A DNA stretch of 16,425 nucleotides, taken from NCBI GenBank assembly GCA_005885025.1, contig VAYC01000022.1:1-16425 (forward strand), in the 5' to 3' direction. Every line of letters starts with the position of its first letter. Within the stretch, counting starts at the first letter, position 1. Made by a program: the position numbers and the translations under genes. Shown here piece after piece: positions 6,500 through 13,258 of this stretch. Below the pieces are notes generated by a model, which worked only from the letters and a program-made list of their open reading frames with translations, did no database searches and was not told the DNA's origin. Source of the DNA: Actinomycetota bacterium. Lineage in GTDB: Bacteria > Actinomycetota > UBA4738.

Positions 6500-8494
6500 A
6501 TGACGGAGTCAAAGACGAGGACGCGGATGCGGGTTCTGGCGGCCCTCACCGCGTTCATGTTCGCGGCGCTGGTCACTCGGCTGTGGTTCCTCCAGGTCCT
6601 CGCCTCCGAGCAGTTCGCCAAGCTCGCAGACCAGAACCAGGTCCGGATCGTCCCGATCCAGCCCCTGCGAGGGCTGATCCTCGATCGCAACGGGAACATC
6701 CTGGTCGGCAATCGGGCCAGCACGATCGTCCTGGTGGACCGGCTGGGAATGAAGGGCCAGGACGAGCAGGTTCTCTTCCGGCTCTCCAATCTGCTCCACG
6801 TGCCCGTCCAGGACATCCTGGACCGGCTGAACAGCGTTAAGTATCTGCCCTACCAGCCCGTCCCAGTGGCTGAGGACGTTTCCAAGCAGGCGATCTTCTA
6901 CATCGAGGAGCACAAGGAAGATCTCTTCCCCGGTGTGAGCTACGAGGTGGGGTCCGTTCGTGACTATCCGCAGGGAAACCTCGCGGCGCACATCCTGGGT
7001 TACGTCGGCGAGATCTCCGACAAGCAGCTCCAGTTGCCAGAGTTCAGACACTCCCGTCCCGGTGAGATCGTCGGCAAGGCCGGGGTGGAGGCGACCTACG
7101 AGCCCCAGCTTCACGGGACCGACGGGATCCGGGGGATCCAGGTCAACGCCCAGGGGCTGGTCCTGGACGAGGACTTCGGGAGCCGGCCCGCCAAGCCTGG
7201 CGACAACGTCGTGCTTTCGATCGACGACAAGGCGCAGCGTCTGGCCGAGAGCAGCCTGGCGGCCGGGATCCAGCTCGCCCGCCACACCGCCGACCGAACT
7301 TCGGGCAAGTACCTGGCCGCCACCGGAGGAGCGGTCATCGTGATGAACCCCAACAACGGACAGGTGCTGGCAATGGCATCGAACCCCTCCTACGACCCGC
7401 GGATCTTCCTGGGCGGGCTGAACTACCGCGAGGCTCTCCGACTGGACCTGTGCTACCCGGGGAGGCCCTGTCCCAAGAAGCCCAAACACAACAACCCGCT
7501 CCTGAACCGGGCCATCCAGGGCCTGTATCCGGCGGGGTCCACCTTCAAGCCGTTCGTGGCCACGGCGGCCCTCAAGGAACGCCTGGCCACGATGAAGGGC
7601 AAGTACAACTGCCCCAGCTATTACGTCGCCCCCGTGGACCCGACCCGCCACCACTTCAACAACTGGTCGCCGTACAACTACGGGTCGATGTCGCTCACCG
7701 AGGCCCTGGTCATCTCGTGCGACACGGTCTTCTACTCCTTCGGCTACAACTTCTGGCTGAAGTACCACCGGTCGGGCGACGCCAACGACGTTTTCCAGCG
7801 AGACCTGCGGCTCATGGGATTCGCCAGGAAGACGGGGATCGATCTTCCGAACGAGCAGACGGGCCTCATCCCCGACTACGCCTACGTGAAGCGCCTGTAC
7901 GACTCCAATCCGAGGTTCTACGGGAGCTGCCAGAAGCAGCCGAACGGCAAGACGAGCTGCAAGTTCCCGGGCTGGCTGCCGGGAGACTCCATCGAGCTGG
8001 GCATCGGACAGGGCTACCTGCAGGTCACGCCCCTTCAGCTCGCCGCTGCTTACTCGGCCATCGCCAACGGTGGCACGATCTACGCGCCGCACCTCGGTTG
8101 GCGGATCGAGAATCCGGACGGCGACGTGATCCAGGAGATCGGTAAGCAAGCCACGGGGTCGCTCCCGATCACCCGCCGCGAGGTGCTGTTCCTCCGGAAC
8201 GCACTGAAGGGGGTCACCCGGTTCGGGACGGCGAGCTCCGCTTTCACCGGCTTCCCGCTCGGCAGCATCCCGGTGGCGGGTAAGACCGGGACGGCGGACA
8301 TCGCCGGCCAGCAGCCCTATTCGTGGTTCGCGGCGATGGCGCCCGCCGATCATCCGAAGTACGTGGTGGTGGGCCTGGTGGAGCAGGGCGGGCACGGCGC
8401 CACCACGGCGGCCCCCATCGTCCGGCGAGTGCTCGAGGGGCTGTTCGGGATCCCCGCCGGCGGGCCCCTTCGGGCCGGACCGAACGTCGATTGA
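6500..8494 (+). CDS. mrdA: Penicillin-binding protein 2, elongation transpeptidase
   Basis: Class B PBP that cross-links glycan made by RodA during cell elongation. The 664 aa comprise a cytoplasmic N-terminus, one membrane anchor (about 12-32), a pedestal/dimerization domain with PLRGLILDRNGNIL (55-68), and the transpeptidase domain with nucleophile Ser347 (STFK), SCD (406-408, the SxN position) and KTGTAD (595-600). Two insert-like stretches stand out: CYPGRPC just before the STFK helix (Cys318, Cys324) and GSCQKQPNGKTSC (Cys477, Cys487). All six cysteines lie outside the membrane. Start ATG 6500 has GGGGGA about eight bases upstream. Next to rodA, as expected for the partner polymerase. 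Confidence 0.96.
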   Translation: MTESKTRTRMRVLAALTAFMFAALVTRLWFLQVLASEQFAKLADQNQVRIVPIQPLRGLILDRNGNILVGNRASTIVLVDRLGMKGQDEQVLFRLSNLLHVPVQDILDRLNSVKYLPYQPVPVAEDVSKQAIFYIEEHKEDLFPGVSYEVGSVRDYPQGNLAAHILGYVGEISDKQLQLPEFRHSRPGEIVGKAGVEATYEPQLHGTDGIRGIQVNAQGLVLDEDFGSRPAKPGDNVVLSIDDKAQRLAESSLAAGIQLARHTADRTSGKYLAATGGAVIVMNPNNGQVLAMASNPSYDPRIFLGGLNYREALRLDLCYPGRPCPKKPKHNNPLLNRAIQGLYPAGSTFKPFVATAALKERLATMKGKYNCPSYYVAPVDPTRHHFNNWSPYNYGSMSLTEALVISCDTVFYSFGYNFWLKYHRSGDANDVFQRDLRLMGFARKTGIDLPNEQTGLIPDYAYVKRLYDSNPRFYGSCQKQPNGKTSCKFPGWLPGDSIELGIGQGYLQVTPLQLAAAYSAIANGGTIYAPHLGWRIENPDGDVIQEIGKQATGSLPITRREVLFLRNALKGVTRFGTASSAFTGFPLGSIPVAGKTGTADIAGQQPYSWFAAMAPADHPKYVVVGLVEQGGHGATTAAPIVRRVLEGLFGIPAGGPLRAGPNVD

Positions 8495-8507
8495 TGGAGG
8501 TGACCTG

Positions 8508-9659
8508 ATGGCGCAGCTCGATCTGGCCACCTTTCCCGCTCGCGCGATCCACGAACGGACGGCCTTGCGCCGGATCGATCCCGTCCTCGGGGCGTCTGCC
8601 ATCGCCCTGGCCCTGACAGGGCTGGCGATGATCTATTCGGCCACCAACAAGACGTTGACCACCCTGAACGAGAACCCCGGCTTCTACCTCAAGAAGCAGG
8701 CCGTGTACTTGGTGGTGGGCCTGGTGGCGATGGCCGCCGCGGCCATCGTGGATTACCGGGTGGCCAAGGTCTACGCGCCCTTCATCTACGTGGGTTGCGT
8801 GGGCCTTCTGTTGCTGGTGCAGACCCCGCTCGGCAGGGTGGCGAAGGGAGCGCAACGAGCCTTCCAGGTGGCGGGCTTCCAGCTCAGCCCGTCGCTCTTC
8901 ACCCGGCTCGGCCTGATCGCGATGCTCGCCGCGTATCTCTCGGAGATCAAGGGAGAGCTCGACCTGAGGCACGTCATCCGAGCGACCTCCATCGCCGCCG
9001 TCCCAATGCTGCTGGTGTTCATCCAGCCCGACATCGGGACCACGATCATCCTGTCGGCGATCCTGGTCGCCCTGCTCGTGGCGTCCGGGGCGGGGGCCAA
9101 ATACCTGGTGGTGCTGGCGGTGGTCGGCTCGCTGGCGATCTTCGGCGCCTTCCAGCTCCACATCATCAAGGACTATCAGGTCCAGCGGATCACCAGCTTC
9201 CTCGATCCGCAGTCGGACGTGCAGCGGGGGAACTACAACAAGCAGCAGGCGGAGATCGCGATCGGCTCGGGAGGTTTGATCGGCAAGGGGTACCTGCACG
9301 GCACCCAGACCAATCTGGACTACGTGCCCGAGCAGCACACCGACTTCATCTTCACAGTGGTCGGGGAGGAGCTGGGATTCCTCCGAGGGACGGTCCCGCT
9401 CCTGTTCCTCTTCGGCATCCTCCTGTGGCGGGCCTTTCGGATCGCCCTGTTATCGAAGGACCCCTTCGGGACCTTCGTGGCGGCGGGGGTGTTCGCCATG
9501 ATCGCCATCCAGGTGTTCGTGAACGTGGGCATGACCATCGGCATCATGCCCATCACCGGGATCCCGCTCCCGTTCATCTCCTACGGGGGGAGCGCCCTGA
9601 TCGCCGACTTCATCGGGATCGGCCTGCTCCAGGGCATCCACCTCCGCCGTTCCCTGTAG
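8508..9659 (+). CDS. rodA: SEDS peptidoglycan glycosyltransferase RodA
   Basis: Lipid II polymerase of the elongation complex. The 383-aa protein is polytopic (about ten membrane segments) and shows SEDS family signatures: SKGAQR-like VAKGAQRAF (111-119), QPDIGTT (173-179), AIGSGGLIGKGYLHGTQ (251-267), PEQHTDFIF (274-282) and PLPFISYGGSALI near the C-terminus. Asp279 in HTDF corresponds to the catalytic Asp262 of E. coli RodA. RodA is favoured over FtsW by its place after mrdA and by close similarity to E. coli RodA around these motifs. ATG 8508 has a near-perfect GGAGGTGA element 4 bases upstream, the strongest ribosome-binding site in the window. No clear U-rich terminator follows. Confidence 0.96.
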   Translation: MAQLDLATFPARAIHERTALRRIDPVLGASAIALALTGLAMIYSATNKTLTTLNENPGFYLKKQAVYLVVGLVAMAAAAIVDYRVAKVYAPFIYVGCVGLLLLVQTPLGRVAKGAQRAFQVAGFQLSPSLFTRLGLIAMLAAYLSEIKGELDLRHVIRATSIAAVPMLLVFIQPDIGTTIILSAILVALLVASGAGAKYLVVLAVVGSLAIFGAFQLHIIKDYQVQRITSFLDPQSDVQRGNYNKQQAEIAIGSGGLIGKGYLHGTQTNLDYVPEQHTDFIFTVVGEELGFLRGTVPLLFLFGILLWRAFRIALLSKDPFGTFVAAGVFAMIAIQVFVNVGMTIGIMPITGIPLPFISYGGSALIADFIGIGLLQGIHLRRSL

Positions 9660-9702
9660 GGGCAGGTCAGGGGCCCTTCCGAGGATCCCCCCTCTCGGCC
9701 TG

Positions 9703-9708
9703 TATCCT
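9703..9708 (+). promoter_or_regulatory. Candidate -10 box for rne
   Basis: TATCCT fits the loose actinobacterial TANNNT pattern and lies in the non-coding gap after rodA. Transcription starting about seven bases later would give a leader of roughly 258 bases before the rne start at 9974. No -35 box at the usual distance is recognisable. Confidence 0.3.
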
Positions 9709-9741
9709 GGTGGTGGATCGTCCCGCTCGGGACCGACCCAA

Positions 9742-9767
9742 GCCGCCGGCCATGGGGCCAGGGCGGC
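9742..9767 (+). other. GC-rich hairpin in the rne leader
   Basis: Perfect 6-bp outer stem GCCGCC/GGCGGC and 4-bp inner stem GGCC/GGCC, loop ATGG, with an AG bulge on the 3' side. A second smaller hairpin (9720-9733) precedes it. No T-run follows, so it is not a standard terminator. Confidence 0.5.
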
Positions 9768-9973
9768 CGGTCTTCGGGCGTGGGACGTGGCCGCGTGGCA
9801 GGCAGCCCGCCCGTTCCTCCCTTGGGTGGATGGGCCCGGAGCGCCGCCCGCGCGAGGCCGCGAGGACTGGAAGGGGCTTTCCCGTGCGAACTGACGCGGG
9901 TTCTTCGAAAGGCACCTCTCACCCTGCGTGATCGCCTCGCGCTTGCCGCGTGGTCCTGAACGAAAGGACACGC

Positions 9974-11908
9974 GTGGAAAGCGAAACGAAGGAATTGATC
10001 GAACCCCCGGAGGGGGGAGTCCCGGAGGGTTCGGGCACCGCCGAGGCCACTCCGGCCCGGCGCCGTCGACGCCGGAGGCGGTCCCGCTCTTCTGGCAAGC
10101 GTGCAGCGGTCCGAGTGGGCGGCGACGAGTCGGCGACAGCCGAGGGATCGGCCGCACCGGCGCCAACGGAGCCATCCGAACAGCCCGCCGTCGAGGGAGT
10201 GCCCGGTCAGGCCACTCGCCCCAGGACCGGGACCCGCCGCCGGAGGTCCCGTGGTTCGGGCGCCAAGAGATCGCCGGGTACGACGCGGCAGGCAGAACAG
10301 GCCCAAACCTCGCCGCCCGCCGCTGACGCCGTACCCGCGGTAGCGGGAGAGACGGACGCGGTTACGGCGCCGAGGCGGCGCCGGCGCCGGCGCGGCGGCC
10401 GAGGCCGCTCCCGGTCCGGGTCGGCGCAATCCGCGACCCTGGACAAGGAAGCTGCGGCCGAGACCTCCACCACACCAGTGGCGGAGGCCGGGCCGAGCCT
10501 GGAGGCGATCCCGGCCGAAGAGCCGGCACGCCCAACGCGGTCTCGGCGGCGGACTACTCCTCGCCGGGAGCCCGCCGCCCCGGGAAGGGCCGTCCGGGCC
10601 GTGCAGGAGGAGGAAGCGACTCCGGTCGGCCGCGGGCGCCGCGCCCGAGGTCCCACCCGTCGTCGACGCGAACGCCTGCCGGAGGTCGTCCGCACCGCCG
10701 ACAAGACCATGCTGATCACCGAGATCGGCGAGCGCGACCAGATCGCCGTCCTCGAGGACCGAACACTGGTCGAGCACTACATCACCCGATCCGGCGCCCA
10801 TTCGATGGTGGGCAACATCTACCTGGGCAAGGTCCAGAACGTCCTGCCGGGGATGGAAGCGGCCTTCGTCGACGTGGGCGAGGTCTCCTACGACGAAGAG
10901 GTCGACGGAGAGACGCCCCGGATCGAGCACGTCTTGAAGGCCGGCCAGAACGTGTTGGTCCAGGTGACCAAGGACCCCATGGGCGGCAAGGGAGCTCGTT
11001 TGACGCAGGAGATCAGCCTCCCCGGACGGTATGTGGTGCTGGTCCCCAAGAACCCCGAAGTGTTCGGGATCAGCCGGAGGCTTCCGGACAACGAGCGCCG
11101 GCGCCTCAAGGACATCTTGAAGAAGGTGAAGCCCGCCGAGCACGGGCTGATCGTCCGGACGGCCGCGGACGGCGCGGACGCCGAGGACCTTCAGGCCGAC
11201 CTGGAGCGTCTGGCGGTCGAGTGGGCGGCCATCGAGAAGAGCGCGAAGAGAGGCAAGGCGCCCCGCGTCCTGTACGAAGAGCCCGAACTCACCGTCCGGG
11301 TGGTTCGTGACCTGTTCACCGAAGGCGAGTTCAAGGAGATGGTGACGGACTCGCCGGCCATCTTCGAGCGCGTCACGTCGTACCTGCAAAGCGTGGCCCC
11401 GGACCTGCTGTCCAAGGTTCGGATGCACGACGGGAAGCTCCCGGTGCTGGAGACCTACCACGCCACCGAGCAGATCCACAAGGCGTTGGAGCGGAAGGTG
11501 TGGCTGCCCTCCGGCGGCTACGTGGTGATCGACCGGACCGAGGCCATGACCGTGATCGACGTCAACACGGGCAAGCACGTGGGGAAGGCGAACCTCGAGG
11601 AGACCGTGACGAAGACCAACGTCGAGGCCGCCGAGGAGATCGCCCGCCAGCTGCGGCTCCGGGACATCGGCGGGATCATCATCATCGATTTCATCGACAT
11701 GCTCCTCGAACGCAACAAGGACAAGGTCGTCCAGACGCTGAAGAACGCCATGGCGGTGGACAAGACCCGCTCCCAGGTCTTCGACATCAGCCCGCTTGGC
11801 CTGCTCGAGGTCACTCGGAAGCGAGTGTCTGCCGGGCTGCTCGAGTCCTTCTCCGAGACGTGCCCGACCTGTGAGGGACGTGGGATCATCCTCACCCACA
11901 AGCTGTAG
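9974..11908 (+). CDS. rne: Rne/Rng family ribonuclease (RNase E/G)
   Basis: Single-strand endoribonuclease central to mRNA decay and rRNA processing. From GTG 9974 (GAAAGGA 5 bases upstream; the earlier GTG 9950 has none) it has 644 aa. Residues 1 to about 240 are disordered, Ala/Pro/Glu-rich, with at least four Arg-rich blocks, the usual actinobacterial layout. The catalytic part starts near 246 with MLITE. An S1-type domain follows (NIYLGKVQN, AAFVDVG at 296-302), then the DNase I-like domain with catalytic Asp529 and Asn531 (VIDVNT) and Asp572 (IIDFIDM). The zinc-link is CPTCEGRG (Cys630, Cys633). The S1 domain lacks about nine residues, including the GFL/GVL strand, that should follow DVG. 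It ends soon after the zinc-link. rplU follows after 33 bases. Confidence 0.95.
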   Translation: MESETKELIEPPEGGVPEGSGTAEATPARRRRRRRRSRSSGKRAAVRVGGDESATAEGSAAPAPTEPSEQPAVEGVPGQATRPRTGTRRRRSRGSGAKRSPGTTRQAEQAQTSPPAADAVPAVAGETDAVTAPRRRRRRRGGRGRSRSGSAQSATLDKEAAAETSTTPVAEAGPSLEAIPAEEPARPTRSRRRTTPRREPAAPGRAVRAVQEEEATPVGRGRRARGPTRRRRERLPEVVRTADKTMLITEIGERDQIAVLEDRTLVEHYITRSGAHSMVGNIYLGKVQNVLPGMEAAFVDVGEVSYDEEVDGETPRIEHVLKAGQNVLVQVTKDPMGGKGARLTQEISLPGRYVVLVPKNPEVFGISRRLPDNERRRLKDILKKVKPAEHGLIVRTAADGADAEDLQADLERLAVEWAAIEKSAKRGKAPRVLYEEPELTVRVVRDLFTEGEFKEMVTDSPAIFERVTSYLQSVAPDLLSKVRMHDGKLPVLETYHATEQIHKALERKVWLPSGGYVVIDRTEAMTVIDVNTGKHVGKANLEETVTKTNVEAAEEIARQLRLRDIGGIIIIDFIDMLLERNKDKVVQTLKNAMAVDKTRSQVFDISPLGLLEVTRKRVSAGLLESFSETCPTCEGRGIILTHKL

Positions 11909-11941
11909 CCTCATCTAGATGCTCATCGACCGGAGGAAGCC

Positions 11942-12481
11942 ATGTACGCGGTGATCAAGACCGGCGGCAAGCAACACCGGGTCCAGCCCGGAGACGTGAT
12001 CGAGGTCGAGCTGATGCACGGCCAGCACGGCAACTCGATCACGTTCACCCCCCTGCTCGTGGTGGATGACGAGGGGAAGACGCACTTCGGGAAGGACCTC
12101 GGCAAGGCCCAGGTCAAGGCCAAGCTGCTGGGGGAGGACAAGGGCGAGAAGGTGAAGATCTTCAAGTACCGGGCCAAGACCGGCTACGCGAAGCGCATGG
12201 GGCATCGGCAGATGCACTCGCTGGTGGAGATCGAGGACGTGGTCTTCGGCAAGCGATCGGGCACGAAGAAGGCCGAGGACGCGGACGACGTCGAGGCGGC
12301 GCCCGTTGCCCAAGACCAAAGTGTGGGCGATGCTGCCTCTTCCAGCACCGGGGCCGAAGCCCCGGCTGAGGAAAGGAAGCCGCGCCCCAAGCCCGGGGCC
12401 GAAGGGGACGGCGCCGCGCGGAAGTCGACCCGTTCTTCAGCTGGCGCCAAGAGCCGCCGAAGCACCAAGGGTCGGGCCTGA
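11942..12481 (+). CDS. rplU: 50S ribosomal protein L21 with long C-terminal extension
   Basis: Large-subunit protein that binds 23S rRNA. The core (1 to about 102) starts MYAVIKTGGKQ and carries the L21 signature ending in KTGYAKRMGHRQ (79-90). Beyond it lies a 75-residue tail rich in Ala, Glu, Lys, Arg, Pro and Ser with no hydrophobic core, ending in a strongly basic stretch. Standard L21 is about 103 aa, so total length 179 is unusual, though tailed L21 proteins are known in some lineages. ATG 11942 follows GGAGGA by 4 bases. Sits in the common rplU-rpmA-obgE neighbourhood. Confidence 0.97.
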   Translation: MYAVIKTGGKQHRVQPGDVIEVELMHGQHGNSITFTPLLVVDDEGKTHFGKDLGKAQVKAKLLGEDKGEKVKIFKYRAKTGYAKRMGHRQMHSLVEIEDVVFGKRSGTKKAEDADDVEAAPVAQDQSVGDAASSSTGAEAPAEERKPRPKPGAEGDGAARKSTRSSAGAKSRRSTKGRA

Positions 12482-12487
12482 TCCCTC

Positions 12488-12496
12488 TGTTACGCT
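12488..12496 (+). promoter_or_regulatory. Possible extended -10 promoter for rpmA
   Basis: TGT followed by TACGCT makes a TGn-TANNNT extended -10 pattern in the 25-base gap between rplU and rpmA. Ten bases separate it from the rpmA ATG, predicting a 5' leader of only a few bases. There is also a weak AGG seven bases before the ATG, so normal co-transcription with rplU remains possible. Confidence 0.25.
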
Positions 12497-12506
12497 AGGT
12501 CACGAG

Positions 12507-12758
12507 ATGGCACACAAGAAGGGTGGCGGGTCATCCCGCAACGGCCGTGACTCCAAGTCGAAGCGACTCGGGGTGAAGAGCTTCTCGGGGCAGACGGTCC
12601 CGGCGGGCTCGATCATCGTGCGCCAGCGCGGGACCAAGGTCCATCCGGGAACCGGCGTGGCCCGCGGCGGAGACGACACGCTGTTCGCCACGGCCAGCGG
12701 CCTCGTGAAGTTCCATTCGTCCGGCGGCCGTCGGTTCGTCTCGATCGTTCAGCACTAG
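12507..12758 (+). CDS. rpmA: 50S ribosomal protein L27
   Basis: Large-subunit protein whose N-terminal tail reaches toward the peptidyl-transferase centre. 83 aa, normal length. Seen: MAHKKGGGSSRNGRDS at the N-terminus, the signature GSIIVRQRGTKVHPG (36-50) and the conserved GGDDTLFA (55-62). There is no Firmicutes-type N-terminal pre-sequence before AHKKGGG, so no cleavage by a Prp-type protease is expected. ATG 12507 is chosen because it gives the exact family N-terminus; upstream in-frame codons overlap rplU. A reverse-strand gene ends 18 bases downstream, so rpmA is likely the last gene of this transcript. Confidence 0.98.
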   Translation: MAHKKGGGSSRNGRDSKSKRLGVKSFSGQTVPAGSIIVRQRGTKVHPGTGVARGGDDTLFATASGLVKFHSSGGRRFVSIVQH

Positions 12759-12776
12759 CGGCCGCTCTCGCTTTTC

Positions 12777-13199
12777 TCAGCCCTCATTCGGTCCGCGTTC
12801 ATCCCGTTGTGCGTCCCGTACGACCCGGACCCACTCCTCGACGTCACGGCGCTTCACCGCGTTTCCGGCTCGAAGCTTCCCGATGGCCCGCCGCCGGGCC
12901 AGGTAACGGCTGAAGAGCCGGATGCCCTCGGCGGGCGGCGAGAGCGAGGGCGGCTGGACGAAGTAGAAGCCGATGATCGACGGGCCGCCGGGAATGGCCA
13001 CGCGCACCTCGAGGACCGGGCTGCCAGGGGCTCGTCCCACTCGTCGAACGTCGTCGAGCGGGATGACGGTCTCGGCGGAGCGCCCCCCGTCCGGGCGGAA
13101 GACCAGCGCGCGTTGCTCGAGCGACAGCACGCCCTTGACGCCGTCCAGTGTGGTTCGGGCGTGCACCATCCATACCGTGCTGGCTTCGGCCATCTCCAT
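12777..13199 (-). CDS. Unknown protein, PH/GRAM-like N-terminal domain
   Basis: A 140-aa protein I cannot name. Residues 8 to about 85 look like a small PH/GRAM-type beta barrel: a VWMVHARTTLDG strand pair, VKGVLSLEQRALVFRP, the charged IPLDDVRRV (46-54), then PVLEVRVAI and a GFYFVQPPSL strand (77-86). A basic helical C-terminus (90-131) and a polar tail follow. There is no signal peptide or membrane segment, so it should be cytosolic. It is the only minus-strand gene in the right arm, converging on rpmA and diverging from obgE across 59 bases. ATG 13199 has CGAGGG nine bases upstream; ATG 13193 is an alternative. The opposite strand is also open here, but the protein-like pattern of alternating strands and DDVRRV favours this frame. 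Confidence 0.75.
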   Translation of the reverse strand: MEMAEASTVWMVHARTTLDGVKGVLSLEQRALVFRPDGGRSAETVIPLDDVRRVGRAPGSPVLEVRVAIPGGPSIIGFYFVQPPSLSPPAEGIRLFSRYLARRRAIGKLRAGNAVKRRDVEEWVRVVRDAQRDERGPNEG

Positions 13200-13243
13200 C
13201 GAGAGTAGCCCTCGCCGGCCGGAACCGGTGGTCTCCGTGCCAT

Positions 13244-13252
13244 TGCCATAAT
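13244..13252 (+). promoter_or_regulatory. Extended -10 promoter of obgE, likely leaderless
   Basis: TGC-CATAAT (extended -10 TGn plus a hexamer matching 5 of 6) is followed after six bases by the GTG at 13259 that begins the canonical Obg N-terminus. No Shine-Dalgarno sequence and no -35 box are visible. Transcription would start on or next to the start codon. Confidence 0.55.
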
Positions 13253-13258
13253 CCAGTG

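Larger units (their letters stand above)
9660..9973 (+). other. Structured leader / intergenic region upstream of rne
   Basis: These 314 bases separate rodA from the preferred rne start. A TATCCT hexamer (9703-9708) fits a -10 box, without a convincing -35. Downstream are GTCCC/GGGAC with a 4-base loop (9720-9733) and a longer hairpin GCCGCC-GGCC-ATGG-GGCC-AG-GGCGGC (9742-9767). A short CCGAG/CTCGG inverted repeat (9679-9698) follows rodA but has no T-run, so it is a poor terminator. I see no convincing gene here. A long structured 5' leader would suit rne, whose mRNA is autoregulated through its leader in enterobacteria; transfer of that idea here is inference. Confidence 0.5.

Noticed and set aside
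6509..8602. Long open frame on the minus strand opposite mrdA (697 codons)
   Set aside because: It lies antisense to PBP2 with all three catalytic motifs, has antisense-type composition and no recognisable domain.
9713..9931. Possible 72-codon Arg/Pro-rich upstream peptide in the rne leader starting at GTG 9713
   Set aside because: The start is too close to the TATCCT box for a clean leaderless start, there is no ribosome-binding site, and the composition looks like GC-rich non-coding DNA.
10049..10670. Arg-rich repeated blocks in the rne 5' part as a possible tandem DNA repeat
   Set aside because: The blocks share amino-acid composition, not a repeated DNA unit; this is typical of disordered RNase E extensions.
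9581..11914. Very long open frame on the minus strand opposite rne (777 codons)
   Set aside because: It is antisense to a clear RNase E, rich in His/Asp/Leu/Arg as expected from reading GC-rich codons backwards, and shows no family motif.
11912..11921. Perfect 10-bp palindrome CATCTAGATG between rne and rplU
   Set aside because: Without a loop it does not form a useful hairpin, and a single copy gives no evidence of an operator.
12757..12776. Terminator between rpmA and the convergent unknown gene
   Set aside because: Only a 4-bp AGCG/CGCT stem, or the palindrome AGCGGCCGCT, precedes a TTTT; too weak to call an intrinsic terminator.
12807..13208. Plus-strand open frame opposite the PH-like gene
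   Set aside because: Its sequence lacks hydrophobic strand or helix periodicity, while the minus-strand frame has a plausible beta-barrel pattern and a ribosome-binding site.
13148..13258. Longer N-terminal extension of Obg from upstream in-frame starts
   Set aside because: GTG 13259 gives the canonical MFVDQV start and the extension would cross the promoter and the divergent gene's start.
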